64,000 nt of DNA from Bacteroidota bacterium (GTDB taxonomy: Bacteria > Bacteroidota > Bacteroidia > Bacteroidales > Dysgonomonadaceae), in NCBI GenBank assembly GCA_023424395.1, contig JAFADY010000065.1:26286-90285 (forward strand), written 5' to 3'. Within the stretch, counting starts at the first letter, position 1, and the number at the start of each line of letters is the position of its first letter. Under the pieces are notes generated by a model. It did no database searches. It saw nothing but the letters and a program-made list of their open reading frames with translations, and was not told the origin of the DNA. A program made the translations under genes and the position numbers. Positions 62,396-64,000 of the stretch are shown here, in pieces.

Positions 62396-62453
62396 ATTAA
62401 ATTTATTTTAAAGATAGGATTTTACAAGCATCTCAAAAAAACTATTTTGCCAT

Positions 62454-62545
62454 CCCCCGCCGGCGCAAGTTTGCAACTTGTGCCTTGTTTAAAACTATTT
62501 CTATTTTGCTTGGCAAACGCACTAATAACAAATTAGCGGGAGCGG
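62454..62545. repeat. Cassette repeat copy 5
   Basis: CCCCCGCCGGCGCAAGT, short loop TTGCA shared with the stem ends, ACTTGTGCCTT, TTTCTATTTTGCTTGGCAAA, CGCACTAATAACAAATTAGC, then GGGAGCGG. It lies 55 bases upstream of the start of the gene at 62045-62395. Confidence 0.9.
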
Positions 62546-62616
62546 TAGTTTTTCTTTCATTCAAAGATTAAGTTTATTGCACATATCATACAATTCATTT
62601 ATAAAATTTCAAAATC

Positions 62617-62952
62617 CTACATCATAGGTAATTTTATAAGTTTTTGAAAATTAGTCTTCCAGATGTCAAGTTCAAATAAATGCCCTTCTCTATCTACATT
62701 CAACGAAACAAGAACTTCTACGCCATCTACATCTGTAAACTGAAAACTGCTAATTTCTTTACCGAATTTTCTTTCAGTTACATCCACACCTTTAGGAATT
62801 AAATATAAACTACCCATCATTCCGTCATTCATTGGACAGACTAATAAGTCTTTCAAATCTACAGATACATCAAAGAGAGAATTCTCTACAAGAAATTGTA
62901 GAAGTCTTTCTTCCACACAAGTAGGAGATCTTTTTAATTGTAAATTATGCAT
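62617..62952 (-). CDS. Array gene: immunity-like cytoplasmic protein (DUF6984-like)
   Basis: A 111-residue soluble protein without signal or membrane segment. SPTCVEERLLQFLVENSLFD is followed by LLVCPMNDGMMGSLYLIPKG and a C-terminal DREGHLFELDIWKTNFQKLI. The PMNDGxMGSL and ELDIWK blocks recall small proteins that I know from polymorphic-toxin immunity neighbourhoods and DUF6984-like families. The assignment is from memory and should be tested. It fits a defence array, since immunity proteins are often stand-alone and about this size. Confidence 0.65.
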   Translation of the reverse strand: MHNLQLKRSPTCVEERLLQFLVENSLFDVSVDLKDLLVCPMNDGMMGSLYLIPKGVDVTERKFGKEISSFQFTDVDGVEVLVSLNVDREGHLFELDIWKTNFQKLIKLPMM

Positions 62953-63046
62953 GAAAATATATTAATTATTTTACACCATGTATTTTACCCACATTAATAA
63001 CTCAATTAGGTAACTTAAAAGCAGTGTATTGAATTGATTGGTTATT

Positions 63047-63139
63047 CCCTCACTGGCGCAAGTCTCCGGACTTGGGCCTCATTTCAAACAATTTCTATTT
63101 TGCTTCGCAACGCACTAATTACAAATTAACGCGGGCGGG
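63047..63139. repeat. Cassette repeat copy 6
   Basis: CCCTCACTGGCGCAAGT, loop CTCCGG, ACTTGGGCCTC (one stem mismatch), TTTCTATTTTGCTTCGCAA, CGCACTAATT, AAATTAACGCGGGCGGG. It ends nine bases before the stop codon of the gene at 63149-63586. Confidence 0.9.
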
Positions 63140-63148
63140 TATCATTGC

Positions 63149-63586
63149 CTATTTATCAAAACGTTCTATTTTTTTTCTGTTTATTTTGTATGTGTTCATA
63201 ATCCTTTCCCTTTCTTTCGTTATATTTTGATATTCGTTTTGTATTGGTTTATCAATATAAATGATTGCATTTTTATGGGGAGAATCCGGTAAAAATTTTA
63301 TTTTATATTTCATTCCAATAATTGCATTATTAAAGTCCTCCCTAGTTGTTATTATTGAATTGACAGCCGTAATCATTTTATCTTCATATATAAAGTCAAA
63401 AGTTAAAGAATAAGTTATAGAGCGACCTTTGGTGTATGATTTATTTTCTACACAACCAATCCCTTCTATTCCATTTAATTCGATATTTTTTTTTTGATTT
63501 TCATTAATCGAACGTAACCAGAGGCCAATTGGTATCAAAATCAATATAAAACTTAAGATAAAAATGTTTGTGTGATTTTTATTCAT
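63149..63586 (-). CDS. Array gene: small membrane protein (DUF3592-like pattern)
   Basis: A 145-residue protein with one N-terminal membrane helix (about 8-25), a beta-rich domain containing ITYSLTFDFIYEDKMITAVN and IGMKYKIKFLPDSPHKNAII, and a basic helical C-terminal tail. The LPDSPHKNA ending of the domain matches LPSNPRKAV in the array gene at 62045, so the two are probably distant relatives. The function is unknown. Confidence 0.7.
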   Translation of the reverse strand: MNKNHTNIFILSFILILIPIGLWLRSINENQKKNIELNGIEGIGCVENKSYTKGRSITYSLTFDFIYEDKMITAVNSIITTREDFNNAIIGMKYKIKFLPDSPHKNAIIYIDKPIQNEYQNITKERERIMNTYKINRKKIERFDK

Positions 63587-63668
63587 AAAATATTATTATT
63601 TGAAAAATCATAATAAATTTCTTTTCTCCCGCTCGCGCGCTTTTGTAGTGTGTGTTACTAAGCAACCT

Positions 63669-63756
63669 CCCCCGCTGGCGCAACCTCCAAACTTGTGCCT
63701 TGTTTAAAACAATTTCTATTCTGCTTTGCAACGCACTAAAAAAATTAGCGCGAGCG
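63669..63756. repeat. Cassette repeat copy 7
   Basis: CCCCGCTGGCGCAA, ACTTGTGCCTT, TTTCTATTCTGCTTTGCAA, CGCACTAA, AAAATTAGCGCGAGCG. The left stem arm is altered (CAACC instead of CAAGT). It lies 83 bases upstream of the start of the gene at 63149-63586. Confidence 0.88.
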
Positions 63757-63791
63757 ATGAGAGTGGTTAATGTTAAGTTATCTATTAAGCA

Positions 63792-63995
63792 TCAAAAACG
63801 AGAATTTATATTTCTCAGAATTTCTTGAATAATACTTTTGCTTTCAAAAGGAAAAAAAACCTGAAACTCTAAGACATCGGGATATTTTGCCCAAATTTCA
63901 CACACATCATATAATACTGAAATATAGATTTTAAATTCTTTTTTTCCTAACAGAGGGAGCTTTTTATGAATAATAACAATTCTTTTTTCTTCCAT
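63792..63995 (-). CDS. Array gene at window end, possibly 5'-truncated
   Basis: Sixty-seven residues are visible from an ATG at 63995 (KRIVIIHKKLPLLGKKEFKI, then EFQVFFPFESKSIIQEILRN). The frame is open to the window edge, so the true start may lie outside. It has no signal or membrane segment. The size and soluble nature resemble an immunity-type protein; no family is recognised. It continues the array past the window end. Confidence 0.55.
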   Translation of the reverse strand: MEEKRIVIIHKKLPLLGKKEFKIYISVLYDVCEIWAKYPDVLEFQVFFPFESKSIIQEILRNINSRF

Positions 63996-64000
63996 CCACT

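Larger units (their letters stand above)
22024..64000. mobile_element. Integrative and conjugative element (CTn/Tra type), left part
   Basis: From just after tRNA-Asp the window carries a tyrosine recombinase, PRTRC genes, cargo, umuDC, a full-looking tra block and mobABC. This is the gene set of Bacteroidota conjugative transposons. The left boundary is placed at the tRNA 3' end by inference. The right end was not found and may lie beyond the window, and no direct repeat of the tRNA end was seen. traP is absent and traG is interrupted, so present-day transfer is uncertain. Whether the cassette array after 59871 belongs to the element is not settled. Confidence 0.75.

Noticed and set aside
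59871..63756. CRISPR array
   Set aside because: Repeats are about 90-100 bp and separated by whole genes of 300-600 bases rather than short uniform spacers; no cas gene is present.
59871..64000. Classical integron with attC sites
   Set aside because: No IntI-type integrase is in the window, and the repeats lack clear paired 7-bp R'/R'' core sites at their ends. Only the layout is similar.

Overview
The window comes from a Bacteroidota chromosome, most likely a Bacteroidales species. The evidence is a T9SS-type C-terminal sorting domain, Bacteroidetes-type promoters (exact TAnnTTTG -7 boxes upstream of two tRNA genes and several others), many lipoproteins with an acidic stretch after the lipid cysteine, and a CTn/Tra-type conjugative element with a PRTRC module. 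I cannot name the genus.

Region 1 (1-22023) is chromosomal backbone. It holds the 3' part of purA, a YugP-type zinc protease, a pirin, a TIGR01777 epimerase and a DUF1697 gene. A RAYT-type transposase flanked by small hairpins follows, then a co-directional cluster of small SRPBCC, VOC, TfoX-N, DJ-1 and YdeI proteins with a Crp/Fnr remnant. Next are a galactose operon (galM, sugar MFS transporter, galK), a very large secreted multi-lectin protein, tRNA-Phe, pdxH, a LolD-like ATPase, an S9 peptidase and tRNA-Asp.

Region 2 (about 22024 to beyond 64000) looks like an integrative and conjugative element next to tRNA-Asp. In order it contains: a tyrosine recombinase with repeated putative binding sites upstream; DUF1896; a PRTRC operon that may encode a ubiquitin-like conjugation set (protein C ending in GTKG, E2-like B, E1-like ThiF); a cargo block of putative surface lipoproteins with two large paralogues and one frameshifted gene; a DUF3244 gene with a TPR-LuxR regulator; umuDC; the transfer operon on the minus strand from traA (right) to traQ (left); iterons and a candidate oriT; and mobABC on the plus strand. 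traG carries an in-frame amber codon, so transfer competence is doubtful, and traP is absent between traO and traQ.

Region 3 (59871 to the window end) is the most unusual part. Single small AT-rich genes, all on the minus strand (lipoproteins, small membrane proteins, one immunity-like protein), are separated by at least seven copies of a GC-rich, hairpin-forming repeat of about 90-100 bp. The layout is cassette-like and recalls the recombinase-associated acquired interbacterial defence (rAID) arrays of Bacteroidales. A diverged copy of the repeat also lies at 43404-43492 inside the element, upstream of a cargo lipoprotein gene. All family assignments were made by eye from motifs, without a database search.
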